Assembly: GCF_016100975.1 (NCBI RefSeq)
Contig: NZ_JACFRN010000004.1
Coordinates: 186,001 to 250,000 of the forward strand
DNA length: 64,000 nucleotides
Origin: Lactobacillus sp. W8174
Lineage (GTDB): Bacteria; Bacillota; Bacilli; Lactobacillales; Lactobacillaceae
Direction of reading: 5' to 3'
Shown: positions 34,752-42,591 of the stretch, piece after piece
How positions within the stretch are numbered: position 1 is the first letter of the stretch
Layout of the letters: each line of letters begins with the position of its first letter
Position numbers and translations under genes: made by a program
The notes under the pieces: model-generated
Seen by the model: the letters and a program-made list of their open reading frames with translations, nothing else
What the model was told of the DNA's origin: nothing
Database searches by the model: none

Positions 34752-36557
34752 TTATTCTAGTCCTAATACTGACTTTGCTGCACGTCTGCCTTGATGAACG
34801 ATGCCACCGATGGCTGTCCCAGAACCAGGGTAGTATGAGCCAAGCCAGCCGCCAGCGTTTAGTCCTGCTGCATATAATCCTGTAATAGGTTGATTATAAA
34901 CATCAAGTACGTTGCATTTCTTATTAATCTTTAGTCCACCTAAAGCGCCTAAATTGCCTGGAGTATTGCGGTATGCGTAGTAAGGTCCGGAAAATGGTCT
35001 TACACCATTTGTTCTGTTGTATTCTGGATCCGCGCCATTAGCGGCATTTTTATTCCAAGTATTAACGCTGTTAACAAGGTTTGCTTTAGGAACATTAATT
35101 TTGTCTGCTAATTCTTCGAGTGAATCGGCTTTAACTACTAAACCGCTTTTTACATCGCTCTCTAATGATTCTGGGTTCCATGGACTAGTTTTTTCATTAA
35201 TAGAATCTGCACCAAAAATCTGATAAGTTGGTTTGTCTAGTTGCTTTTCCTGGTTGAAAATTGCCCGGAATTCATAAGCATAAGTTGCATCTTCGTTAAC
35301 AAATCTTAAGCCATTGCCATTAACAAAAATTGAAGGGATTGTAGGAACACGGTCATCAGTACCATTGCCAGTTCTGGCATCAAAATCAATTGTTCCGCCA
35401 AAGCCGGTAACCGCTGCGCCAATTGCCATGCCCATCACAATGCCATCACCTTGATCCGTTAAGACAGACCAGCAATGATGAGCTTTAACATCTTCATAAT
35501 GTTGAGGACTCAAGTCCTTAGCTAATGCTACATTTTGATCAATCGAGGCTGTGGCCAGAATGACTCCACGGCGTGCTTTTAAATATTTAAGTTGATGGTC
35601 TTTTCCTTCACTAACAACACCAATAACCTTGCGCTCGGTACCATCTCCAGCCGTAATTAATCCTATTACAGCAGTATTATAAGTAATTTCTGCTCCTTGT
35701 TTTAAAGCATATTTGAGGAGATGTTGGGTTAAAATAATACCGTTGCCACTGGCACCGCCATTTTCATAAACATGAATCCGATCCGCAAAATGATCTTTAG
35801 CATAAGGAATCTCAGTGTGTCCGTAGACATTCGTCCATTTAATGCCCATATTGGCCAGCCACTCAATATTTTTCGGAGAATTTTGGGTAAAATCATGTAC
35901 TAAATCTTGGTAAACACGACCTTCACCTGCTTTTAAATATTCCTGCTCATGATTTTCAGGGGTATCGTTTTGATATTTAGTAGATTCTTTTTGTAATTTC
36001 GTACCCGCTGCTTGAATGACACCTCCGGAATAGTTAGTTGTACCACCAGCGATGCCTTGTTTTTCAATTACCATCACAGAAGCGTGATTTTCTGCAGCCG
36101 TAGCAGCAGCGGCTAGACCGGCACCACCGGAGCCTACGACAATTAAATCATATTCACCGTCATATTCGTCTACATCATAATCGGTAACTGTTTCTTTAAG
36201 TAACGGATAATTTGCAATCTCGGGAATCCCGTTTTCTTTTGTGTGAGAATCAGGTTGCGAGGCACCTGATACAGCATCTACATTAGTTTTTGTCTTTATT
36301 CCTGCTTCATTAGCAGCCTTGATAGCAGCCTTTCTTAAAGCACCAGTTGAAATTGAAGCGCCTGAAATTGCGTCAACTTCAACAGAATTTTCTTCATTGG
36401 CTTTTTTCAGCCAAGTTGCAATTCCTGCTGCTCCTACTGTATTGGGCGTAACATTTTCAGCCCAAATCTGCTTAATTTTGTTTTTATTTTCATCAACGTC
36501 AATCACAGCTTTAATTATGCTGTGAAAACCTTTTTCTTCTGCACTATATTGACTCAT
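34752..36557 (-). CDS. Flavocytochrome c-type reductase with N-terminal FMN-binding domain
   Basis: 601 residues with the domain order reversed from its neighbour. An N-terminal FMN_bind domain (about 1-95) ends VDAISGASISTGALRKA. A short linker holds a second copy of the motif, VDAVSGASQPD (about 113-123). The FAD domain follows (DLIVVGSGGAGLAAAATAAENHA; GGTTNYSGGVIQAAG; C-terminal NAGGWLGSYYPGSGTAIGG). It has no signal peptide and is probably a cytosolic fumarate or enoate reductase. AAGGAGG precedes the start. It lies between an SDR and a second reductase in one operon. Confidence 0.86.
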   Translation of the reverse strand: MSQYSAEEKGFHSIIKAVIDVDENKNKIKQIWAENVTPNTVGAAGIATWLKKANEENSVEVDAISGASISTGALRKAAIKAANEAGIKTKTNVDAVSGASQPDSHTKENGIPEIANYPLLKETVTDYDVDEYDGEYDLIVVGSGGAGLAAAATAAENHASVMVIEKQGIAGGTTNYSGGVIQAAGTKLQKESTKYQNDTPENHEQEYLKAGEGRVYQDLVHDFTQNSPKNIEWLANMGIKWTNVYGHTEIPYAKDHFADRIHVYENGGASGNGIILTQHLLKYALKQGAEITYNTAVIGLITAGDGTERKVIGVVSEGKDHQLKYLKARRGVILATASIDQNVALAKDLSPQHYEDVKAHHCWSVLTDQGDGIVMGMAIGAAVTGFGGTIDFDARTGNGTDDRVPTIPSIFVNGNGLRFVNEDATYAYEFRAIFNQEKQLDKPTYQIFGADSINEKTSPWNPESLESDVKSGLVVKADSLEELADKINVPKANLVNSVNTWNKNAANGADPEYNRTNGVRPFSGPYYAYRNTPGNLGALGGLKINKKCNVLDVYNQPITGLYAAGLNAGGWLGSYYPGSGTAIGGIVHQGRRAAKSVLGLE

Positions 36558-36575
36558 AGTTTTACCTCCTTAAAT

Positions 36576-37361
36576 TTATCTGCTTGTACTTTCCATGCCA
36601 TTATCGATTCGTACTGCACCGCCATTAATATGACTTGCTTGATCAGATGCGAGAAAGACCGCTACATCAGCCACTTCTTTTGGAGTAGCGTAACGATTGT
36701 CAAGATAAGCAGCTGCATATTTCTTGTATACTTCTTCATGGGTAAGATTAGGAAAAGCCATTTTTTCGATTCTTTTCATCATATCCGTGTCAATAGCACC
36801 AGGTGACACTGCATTAACGTTAATGCCATGGGAACCAAGTTCTAACGCGACGCTTTTAACTAGACCAAGTGTTGCATGCTTAGAAGAACAATATTGTGAC
36901 ATTTCCGGCGCTCCAACCATTGATCCGTTTGACGCTATTACAACGATATGTCCTGAATTTTGTTTAATCATTTGTGGTGCTGCATATTTCATACAATACA
37001 TGACTCCAAAGACATTAACTGCAAAAGTATGCTCAAAATTTTCATAAGTTTGTTTTTCAATTGGCAAGGATTTGCCTTCATCACCAGCATTTGGTACTAA
37101 AATATCTAAACTACCATAATGCTTAATTGTTTTTGAAATGAACTGTTTAACCTGATCTTCTTTGGTCACGTCAACTATTGACGTTAACAAATGATCTGAA
37201 TCAATATCTAAAGTAGGCAAAAATCTATCTAATTTTTCTTGACTAGTTGAAGAAATGGAAAGTTTTGCCCCTTCTTTTGCAAACTCTTTTACCAGTGATT
37301 GACCAACTCCACCGGTTGCTCCCGTAATTACAACAACTTTATTCTTTAAACCAAAATCCAT
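36576..37361 (-). CDS. Short-chain dehydrogenase/reductase
   Basis: 261 residues, classical SDR: cofactor motif TGATGGVGQS (14-23), NAG, catalytic Ser in VIASNGSMVG, Tyr/Lys in SQYCSSKHA, and SPGAIDTDM after the active site. It is first in the three-gene operon with the two flavin reductases and could supply or use a hydroxy/oxo intermediate of the same pathway, for example making an enoate precursor. It is divergent from the LysR gene at 37470, which probably controls it. Substrate is not evident. Confidence 0.85.
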   Translation of the reverse strand: MDFGLKNKVVVITGATGGVGQSLVKEFAKEGAKLSISSTSQEKLDRFLPTLDIDSDHLLTSIVDVTKEDQVKQFISKTIKHYGSLDILVPNAGDEGKSLPIEKQTYENFEHTFAVNVFGVMYCMKYAAPQMIKQNSGHIVVIASNGSMVGAPEMSQYCSSKHATLGLVKSVALELGSHGINVNAVSPGAIDTDMMKRIEKMAFPNLTHEEVYKKYAAAYLDNRYATPKEVADVAVFLASDQASHINGGAVRIDNGMESTSR

Positions 37362-37469
37362 AATTATCTACTTCCTTTCGCAAAAAACCAAAAGTAGCGC
37401 TTACAGTATTAATTATATGGAATTAATTCTATAATAGAAATAGAAATCTTTTATGGTAAATAAGGAAAA
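37362..37469. promoter_or_regulatory. Divergent promoter region, SDR-reductase operon / LysR
   Basis: It contains GAATTAATTC, a TATAAT (37430-37435 region) for the LysR gene and TAATAGAAATAGA. The last 13-mer recurs upstream of the second LysR gene at about 39025. Confidence 0.5.
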
Positions 37470-38357
37470 TTGATTATGGATATTAATAAACTGAAAATTT
37501 TCGTAAATTTGGTTGAAACTGAAAATTTCACACGAACTGCCCAAAATTTAAATCTCACTCAGCCAAGTGTTAGTTATATTATTAAGTCGATAGAAGATGA
37601 AACAGGTCAAAAATTGTTTGTACGAAATAAACGACATGTAGTACCAACAAAAAATGGTCTTATTTTTTATAATCAAGTTAAGCCATTAATAAATAAGTAT
37701 TATTTAGCCCTTCAAAGTATAAGATCTAATGAAGAAAAAGAAGCAGATATTATTAATATTGGTTGTACAGTAACTCCTTATAATCTAAATAATATCCCAA
37801 AATGGATAAAAAAATTTAATATACAATATCCTAAAACCAAATTTAATATAACGATTTTAGATCATAATAAGTTAAAACAATATTTGGAAAATGAAAATAT
37901 TGACTTGTTTTTGACAAGCAAAGGGGATGCATCAGATCTTAAAAATATACGATTTTACCCTTTACTTAAAGATAAATTTTTTGCCATTGTGCCATATAGT
38001 AATTCTCTGTCCAATAAATCTGAGCTTTCTATTACAGACTTTACTAAGCAGAATCTGATTTTTGTTGACAATGACTTAACCGGAATTGAAATGATTAATT
38101 TACAGAATAAAATTATTAATGCAAATGCAAACCTAAACGTAACATTTACAAATGATTTGGCTGGTGCTCTGATTTTAGTTAGTGCTTTACAAGGAATAAC
38201 AATAGGTTTGAAATTTATTTATACAGATTTTGATGAACAACTAAGAAAAGTGCCATTGGCCCTAAGTCCAATTATCAGCTATGGAGCTGTCGTTAAAAAA
38301 AATAATAAAAGGCAGGTGGTAAAACAATTTATTGATTTTCTGCAAAATGAATTATAG
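37470..38357 (+). CDS. LysR-family transcriptional regulator
   Basis: 295 residues. A winged HTH at about 1-60 (FVNLVETENFTRTAQNLNLTQPSVSYIIKSIE) precedes a periplasmic-binding-like effector domain. The ATG used is the second Met. It is divergent from the SDR/flavin reductase operon and, by the common LysR arrangement, likely its activator. It is a close paralogue of the regulator at 39055, sharing FVNLVET and RNKR in the same places. The effector is unknown. Confidence 0.87.
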   Translation: MIMDINKLKIFVNLVETENFTRTAQNLNLTQPSVSYIIKSIEDETGQKLFVRNKRHVVPTKNGLIFYNQVKPLINKYYLALQSIRSNEEKEADIINIGCTVTPYNLNNIPKWIKKFNIQYPKTKFNITILDHNKLKQYLENENIDLFLTSKGDASDLKNIRFYPLLKDKFFAIVPYSNSLSNKSELSITDFTKQNLIFVDNDLTGIEMINLQNKIINANANLNVTFTNDLAGALILVSALQGITIGLKFIYTDFDEQLRKVPLALSPIISYGAVVKKNNKRQVVKQFIDFLQNEL

Positions 38358-38360
38358 AAA

Positions 38361-38389
38361 AACTCCTCCAAAATACTATTGGAGGAGTT
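38361..38389. terminator. Bidirectional terminator
   Basis: AACTCCTCCAA / TTGGAGGAGTT. T-rich on the minus-strand exit, it lies between LysR and the convergent PAS protein gene. Confidence 0.8.
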
Positions 38390-38395
38390 AATAAT

Positions 38396-38938
38396 TTATG
38401 CTTGCATTGAAGCTCCAGAATCAGCATCTGTAGCTTTTTTATTCTCGTCAGGTACTAATTTTTGACCTGTTTGCTTTAAGTACCAATTAATGATTGGCAG
38501 TAAATCAACAATCCATTCAGTAACTCCAGCATATTGGTCATTTTTATCAGTCATATTTTTAAATGAAGCAACCATGTACTCATCAGCACTTGGCTTGATA
38601 AGCTTATAGGTTTTTCCAGTCTTGGCGTAATCCATTATTTCTTGAACATGAGGCATTGAAGTTTTTTTGTGAACTTCTGATAAAGTTTGTCCTAATTTTT
38701 CTGGCCACCGTGGTGAAAGCAGCATTTTTTTAGGAATTTCGTTATTGCAATATACATAGCGATCATCTTTGTCAATAGTAATCAATTCAAGTGGCAGGCA
38801 GTTGAGTAGTGCATCTAATTGATCAACTGTTAGTAGCCCTTGATCTAATTCTACATAATCTGAACCTTTAGCAGCCTTAACTTTTGTAGCAGTTTCTTTA
38901 ACCCAGGTACTTGTAGCTTCTTCTGTATGTTTAACCAT
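38396..38938 (-). CDS. PAS-domain protein with C-terminal FMN-attachment-like motif
   Basis: 180 residues. A PAS domain of the DUF438-like type spans about 45-150: LLNCLPLELITIDKDDRYVYCNN, RWPEKLGQTLSEVH, YKLIKPSADEYMVASF, YAGVTEWIVD. No output domain follows. The final residues are ATDADSGASMQA, very like the DAxSGAS FMN-attachment motifs of the two reductases nearby. This may make it a target for ApbE, or be coincidence. It is divergent from the LysR gene at 39055, which likely regulates it. Role is unknown; a redox-sensing or flavin-carrying partner is plausible. Confidence 0.75.
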   Translation of the reverse strand: MVKHTEEATSTWVKETATKVKAAKGSDYVELDQGLLTVDQLDALLNCLPLELITIDKDDRYVYCNNEIPKKMLLSPRWPEKLGQTLSEVHKKTSMPHVQEIMDYAKTGKTYKLIKPSADEYMVASFKNMTDKNDQYAGVTEWIVDLLPIINWYLKQTGQKLVPDENKKATDADSGASMQA

Positions 38939-39054
38939 TTTAATCTCCTTATTTTTGTATAAACCGTTTACAAAAATAGTATATTTTATTTATACTTATA
39001 AGTGAAATTAATATCAGTTATTAATAATAGAAATAGATTATAAGAGATATATAT

Positions 39055-39948
39055 ATGGATATTAAAAAATTAGTTACTTTTGTTAATTTAGTAGAAACAA
39101 AAAATTTCACTAAAACGGCTAAAGCAATTCATGCTACGCAGCCAACCGTTACGCATGATATAAATGCTATTGAAGATGAGATCGGTGTTAAGCTTTTTAA
39201 TCGTAATAAGCGCTACGTTAATGTGACGAAGAATGGTAAAGACTTTTATCAGAAAATTAGGCCATTAATTAATAACTATTATTCTGTGGTACAAGAGATT
39301 CAAAAAAAAGATAAAGAAGAAAGCTTGCAAATAAATTTTGGCTATTCATATAATCCATTTAATGATAAATATATTCCCCTGTGGATAAAACAATTTCAAA
39401 TAAAGTTTCCACAAGTTAAATTTGAATTGGTAAATTTAAACCGTAACGAATTAAAACAGCAGTTAGTTTCTAACGATTTGGATATTATGTTAACAACAGG
39501 GTTAGAAGCAAAAGATTTAAGTAACGTTAAAATTTATCCGATAAAATCAGAGTTCTTTAAAGCAATCGTACCTCGAAATAACCCTTTGAGTAAAAGAGCA
39601 ATGGTCAAACTGACTGATTTACAAGATGAAAAATTGCTATTTTTAGATAACAGATGGGCAGCACAGGATATTATTAATCTTCAAAACAAAATTATTCATT
39701 CGAATAAAAATCTGACCATTACTTATGCGGATGAAATATCTTCTTTAAATGTTTTAATTAAGGCTCAACAAGGAATAGGATTAGGACTATATTGTATTTA
39801 TTCTGAACTTGATCACGGCTTGATTTATGTTCCTCTTGATTGGGAGCCGCAAGTTGATTTAGTAGCCATTACGCAGAAAAATAATGAAAAAAGAATTGTT
39901 TACCAGTTTATCAAGTTTATTCAAGAATTCAACTTTGACTTTAACTAG
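39055..39948 (+). CDS. LysR-family transcriptional regulator
   Basis: 297 residues. HTH at about 1-60 (FVNLVETKNFTKTAKAIHATQPTVTHDINAIE), effector domain after. It is a paralogue of the regulator at 37470. Its divergent neighbour is the PAS gene; the 116-base region between contains an imperfect inverted repeat TTTTTGTATAAAC ... GTTTACAAAAA and the 13-mer shared with the other LysR region. The two regulators may cross-talk. Confidence 0.85.
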   Translation: MDIKKLVTFVNLVETKNFTKTAKAIHATQPTVTHDINAIEDEIGVKLFNRNKRYVNVTKNGKDFYQKIRPLINNYYSVVQEIQKKDKEESLQINFGYSYNPFNDKYIPLWIKQFQIKFPQVKFELVNLNRNELKQQLVSNDLDIMLTTGLEAKDLSNVKIYPIKSEFFKAIVPRNNPLSKRAMVKLTDLQDEKLLFLDNRWAAQDIINLQNKIIHSNKNLTITYADEISSLNVLIKAQQGIGLGLYCIYSELDHGLIYVPLDWEPQVDLVAITQKNNEKRIVYQFIKFIQEFNFDFN

Positions 39949-39960
39949 TACAGAAAATAT

Positions 39961-39994
39961 AAAAAGAAAGGCTGACAGGTCAGTCTTTCTTTTT
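39961..39994. terminator. Bidirectional terminator
   Basis: AAAAAGAAAGGCTGAC / GTCAGTCTTTCTTTTT, near-perfect stem, between convergent LysR and treC. Confidence 0.9.
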
Positions 39995-40002
39995 GCATTA
40001 AG

Positions 40003-41655
40003 CTATATTAATAAAGCCAGTGATTCATATGGTTGTAAAGCTAAAGTTTTAGGCACCTCTTGTAAATTTTTATCGTAGTTGCTAATTAGAGTTTGTGCTT
40101 TTTGCCCTTGATAAGAAGCGGGTAAACCGTACGCCACTTTTTGTCCATAAAAATTGTTAATTACTAGTAAGGTTTGTCCCTGGTAAAGTCGGCAATAAGC
40201 AAAAACTTGTGGGTGATCCAAGTCAATGGGTTCATAGCTTCCCTTAGCAATAATTGGGTAATGTTTTCTTAAGTAAATCAGCTTTTGATAATATGGGAAA
40301 ATTTCACCATGATCAAGTTCAGCCGCAACGTTAATTTGTTCTTGATCTTTTGGCTTTAGCCAGGGAGTTCCAGTAGTAAAGCCTGCGTTAACGGTGTTAT
40401 CCCAATGCATTGGCGTTCTGCTATTATCACGAGACTTTGCCTGAATAATTGCCAGAGCTTCGGGGTCATCTAAGCCCTCCTTTTTAAGTTCATCATAAGC
40501 ATTGAGTGTTTCGACATCGACATAATCCGTGATCTTCTGGTAATTGGGATTGATCATGCCGATTTCTTCGCCCTGATAAATATAAGGGGTGCCGCGTAAT
40601 AAGTGCATTACGGTAGCCAGCATTTCAGCGGATTTTTCCCGAAAATGAATGGGATCACCAAAACGGCTCAGCGCCCATGGCTGGTCGTGATTATTCCAAA
40701 ACAGGGCATTCCAGCCACCACCTTGACTCATTCCAATCTGCCATTTATTAAGAGCATTTTTTAAAGCGGAAAAGTTAAAAGGTATTTTGGTCCATTTCTG
40801 ACCATTTTGATAATCAACCTTTAGGTGATGAAATGTGAAAACCATTGATAATTCGTGATTACTTTTTTTAGTATAAGCAACAGAATTAGCAACAGTTGTT
40901 GAGGACATTTCTCCCACAGTAATCGCATCTGGCTCCTGACCAAACGTTTTTTGATTTAATTCTTTTAGGTATTGGTGCACTATCGGCTGGTCTGTATACA
41001 TTAACTTGCTGGCAGTGTTTTTAGGTGCATCAGTGAGTTTTTCATCTTTACCAATAACATTAATCACGTCAAAGCGAAAACCTTTAACTCCTTTGTCACG
41101 CCAAAAATTAACGACCTTAAATAGTTCCTTTCTAACCGCGGGATTATGCCAGTCGAGGTCAGCTTGAGTTTTGTCATATAAATGAAGGTAAAACTTGCCG
41201 GTCTTGCCAAATGGGGCCCAGGCTGGACCACCAAACTTAGATGTCCAATTGTTAGGTAAGCTGCCATCTGGCTTAGGCTCTCTAATGTAGAAAAATTTTT
41301 GATAATATTCGTCTCCGGCCAACGCCTTTTTAAACCAAATGTGATCAGTGGAACAATGATTTAAAACCATGTCGAGCATCACACCAATGTGATTTTGCGC
41401 CAGCTTCGCGACTAATTCTTCAAAATCGGCCATTGTGCCAAATAAGGGATCAATTTCGTAATAATTTGCGATGTCATAGCCATTATCGTTTTGAGGAGAT
41501 ACAAAAAACGGATTAAACCAGATCATGTCGATATTTAGTTTTTTTAAGTAGGGTATTTTTGCGATAATTCCTCTTAAATCTCCGATGCCGTCACCATCAC
41601 TATCGTAAAAAGATTTAGGATAAATTTGATAAATCACTTTGTCAGCTAAACTCAT
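40003..41655 (-). CDS. treC: Trehalose-6-phosphate hydrolase (GH13)
   Basis: 550 residues. It splits cytosolic trehalose 6-phosphate into glucose and glucose 6-phosphate. GH13 motifs: region I DMVLNH, region II GFRFDVIN (catalytic Asp), region III VGEMSS (catalytic Glu), region IV FWNNHDQPW. The calcium-like loop DSDGDGIGDL near residue 20 and the length are normal for alpha-glucosidases of the TreA/oligo-1,6-glucosidase group. Context decides the substrate: it overlaps treR by 4 bases and is divergent from a trehalose-type PTS. The ATG at 41655 follows GGAGGACTT. Oligo-1,6-glucosidase is the alternative. Confidence 0.88.
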   Translation of the reverse strand: MSLADKVIYQIYPKSFYDSDGDGIGDLRGIIAKIPYLKKLNIDMIWFNPFFVSPQNDNGYDIANYYEIDPLFGTMADFEELVAKLAQNHIGVMLDMVLNHCSTDHIWFKKALAGDEYYQKFFYIREPKPDGSLPNNWTSKFGGPAWAPFGKTGKFYLHLYDKTQADLDWHNPAVRKELFKVVNFWRDKGVKGFRFDVINVIGKDEKLTDAPKNTASKLMYTDQPIVHQYLKELNQKTFGQEPDAITVGEMSSTTVANSVAYTKKSNHELSMVFTFHHLKVDYQNGQKWTKIPFNFSALKNALNKWQIGMSQGGGWNALFWNNHDQPWALSRFGDPIHFREKSAEMLATVMHLLRGTPYIYQGEEIGMINPNYQKITDYVDVETLNAYDELKKEGLDDPEALAIIQAKSRDNSRTPMHWDNTVNAGFTTGTPWLKPKDQEQINVAAELDHGEIFPYYQKLIYLRKHYPIIAKGSYEPIDLDHPQVFAYCRLYQGQTLLVINNFYGQKVAYGLPASYQGQKAQTLISNYDKNLQEVPKTLALQPYESLALLI

Positions 41656-42383
41656 AATATAAGTCCTCCATTTTTAGCTTTTCTATGTGCGAAGTCTACG
41701 AATTTGAATTTATCAGGCCGGTGTTGAGAAATAGTGTATTGAAAAAAAGATGTATCTTTTAAATAAGTTAAACTGCGTACGACTACCACTAAGTTAGTAT
41801 CGGTAAGGTGCAGCTGCTCCATTATATCTTTACTTGCCGGCTCTACGGTAATAGTTTTAGTGGCATAATCGATTTCAAGGCCTAAATCATGTTCAAAGTA
41901 GTAGTATAAGGAACTTTTTGCCTGACTAGCTGATATGACAGGCACATATTTTTTTAAAATATAATCTTCGTCAACTACTATTGGCTCCTGATTGATTAAC
42001 CGTAAACGTTCTACGTAGGTTGCAGCAGTTTCTGTTAAGGATAAGTGCTTGCGGATTACAAAAGGCATCTGGGCATCTTTTAAGGCCAATATTTTAGTTG
42101 CAGCATGCATTTGTTTTTGCTTGTTTAGCTCATCAAATGATTCGATATTAGAAATAGGGAAGGCAATCCTTGCTGCATTAATAACTACTGAGCCCTTACC
42201 CTTTATTTTTTGAATTAAGCCAGCATCTAAGAGTACGTTTAAAGCTTTTCTAATTGTTTCACGTGAAACGTTATAAAGCTCTGATAGTGCCGGCTCACTA
42301 GGTAAGAAATCACCTGCAGCATATTGTTTGTGCTTTATTTTGTTTGATAGATCTTCTGCTATTTGTAGATATTTAGCTCTCAT
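41652..42383 (-). CDS. treR: GntR-family trehalose operon repressor
   Basis: 243 residues: winged HTH at about 1-70 (FLPSEPALSELYNVSRETIRKALNVLLDAG) and a UTRA effector domain (about 90-235) of HutC-type, which in TreR binds trehalose 6-phosphate. AAGGTGG before the ATG at 42383 is a good ribosome site. It is in an operon with treC. Candidate operators with CCTGTCTA lie in the divergent region. Confidence 0.88.
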   Translation of the reverse strand: MRAKYLQIAEDLSNKIKHKQYAAGDFLPSEPALSELYNVSRETIRKALNVLLDAGLIQKIKGKGSVVINAARIAFPISNIESFDELNKQKQMHAATKILALKDAQMPFVIRKHLSLTETAATYVERLRLINQEPIVVDEDYILKKYVPVISASQAKSSLYYYFEHDLGLEIDYATKTITVEPASKDIMEQLHLTDTNLVVVVRSLTYLKDTSFFQYTISQHRPDKFKFVDFAHRKAKNGGLIL

Positions 42384-42437
42384 TATTAGTTAGCCACCTT
42401 TTAACAATAATCATACCACCTTACGTTATTTTTTAAA

Positions 42438-42449
42438 CCTGTCTAGACC
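42438..42449. promoter_or_regulatory. TreR operator candidate 1
   Basis: CCTGTCTAGACC contains the palindrome GTCTAGAC. It lies near the treR side of the divergent region. Confidence 0.6.
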
Positions 42450-42497
42450 GATAAAAAATAAATAAAAATTTATTACACCAGCATAATATGCAATATG

Positions 42498-42526
42498 TTG
42501 ACACCTGTCTATACAAGAACTATAAT
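42498..42526 (+). promoter_or_regulatory. Promoter of the trehalose PTS gene, with operator in the spacer
   Basis: Perfect consensus TTGACA (42498-42503) and TATAAT (42521-42526) with a 17-base spacer. The spacer holds CCTGTCTATACA (42504-42515), the second copy of the TreR operator candidate, so the repressor would sit directly between the boxes. Confidence 0.85.
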
Positions 42527-42530
42527 TTTA

Positions 42531-42545
42531 AGGAAAGCGTTATCA
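42531..42545 (+). promoter_or_regulatory. cre site (CcpA)
   Basis: AGGAAAGCGTTATCA matches the cre consensus WTGNAANCGNWNNCW at 14 of 15 positions and overlaps the expected transcription start, so it predicts glucose repression. Confidence 0.7.
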
Positions 42546-42591
42546 ATATATATGACGAGCTTTTATGTTGTAATTTTCTGGAGGCTTAATT

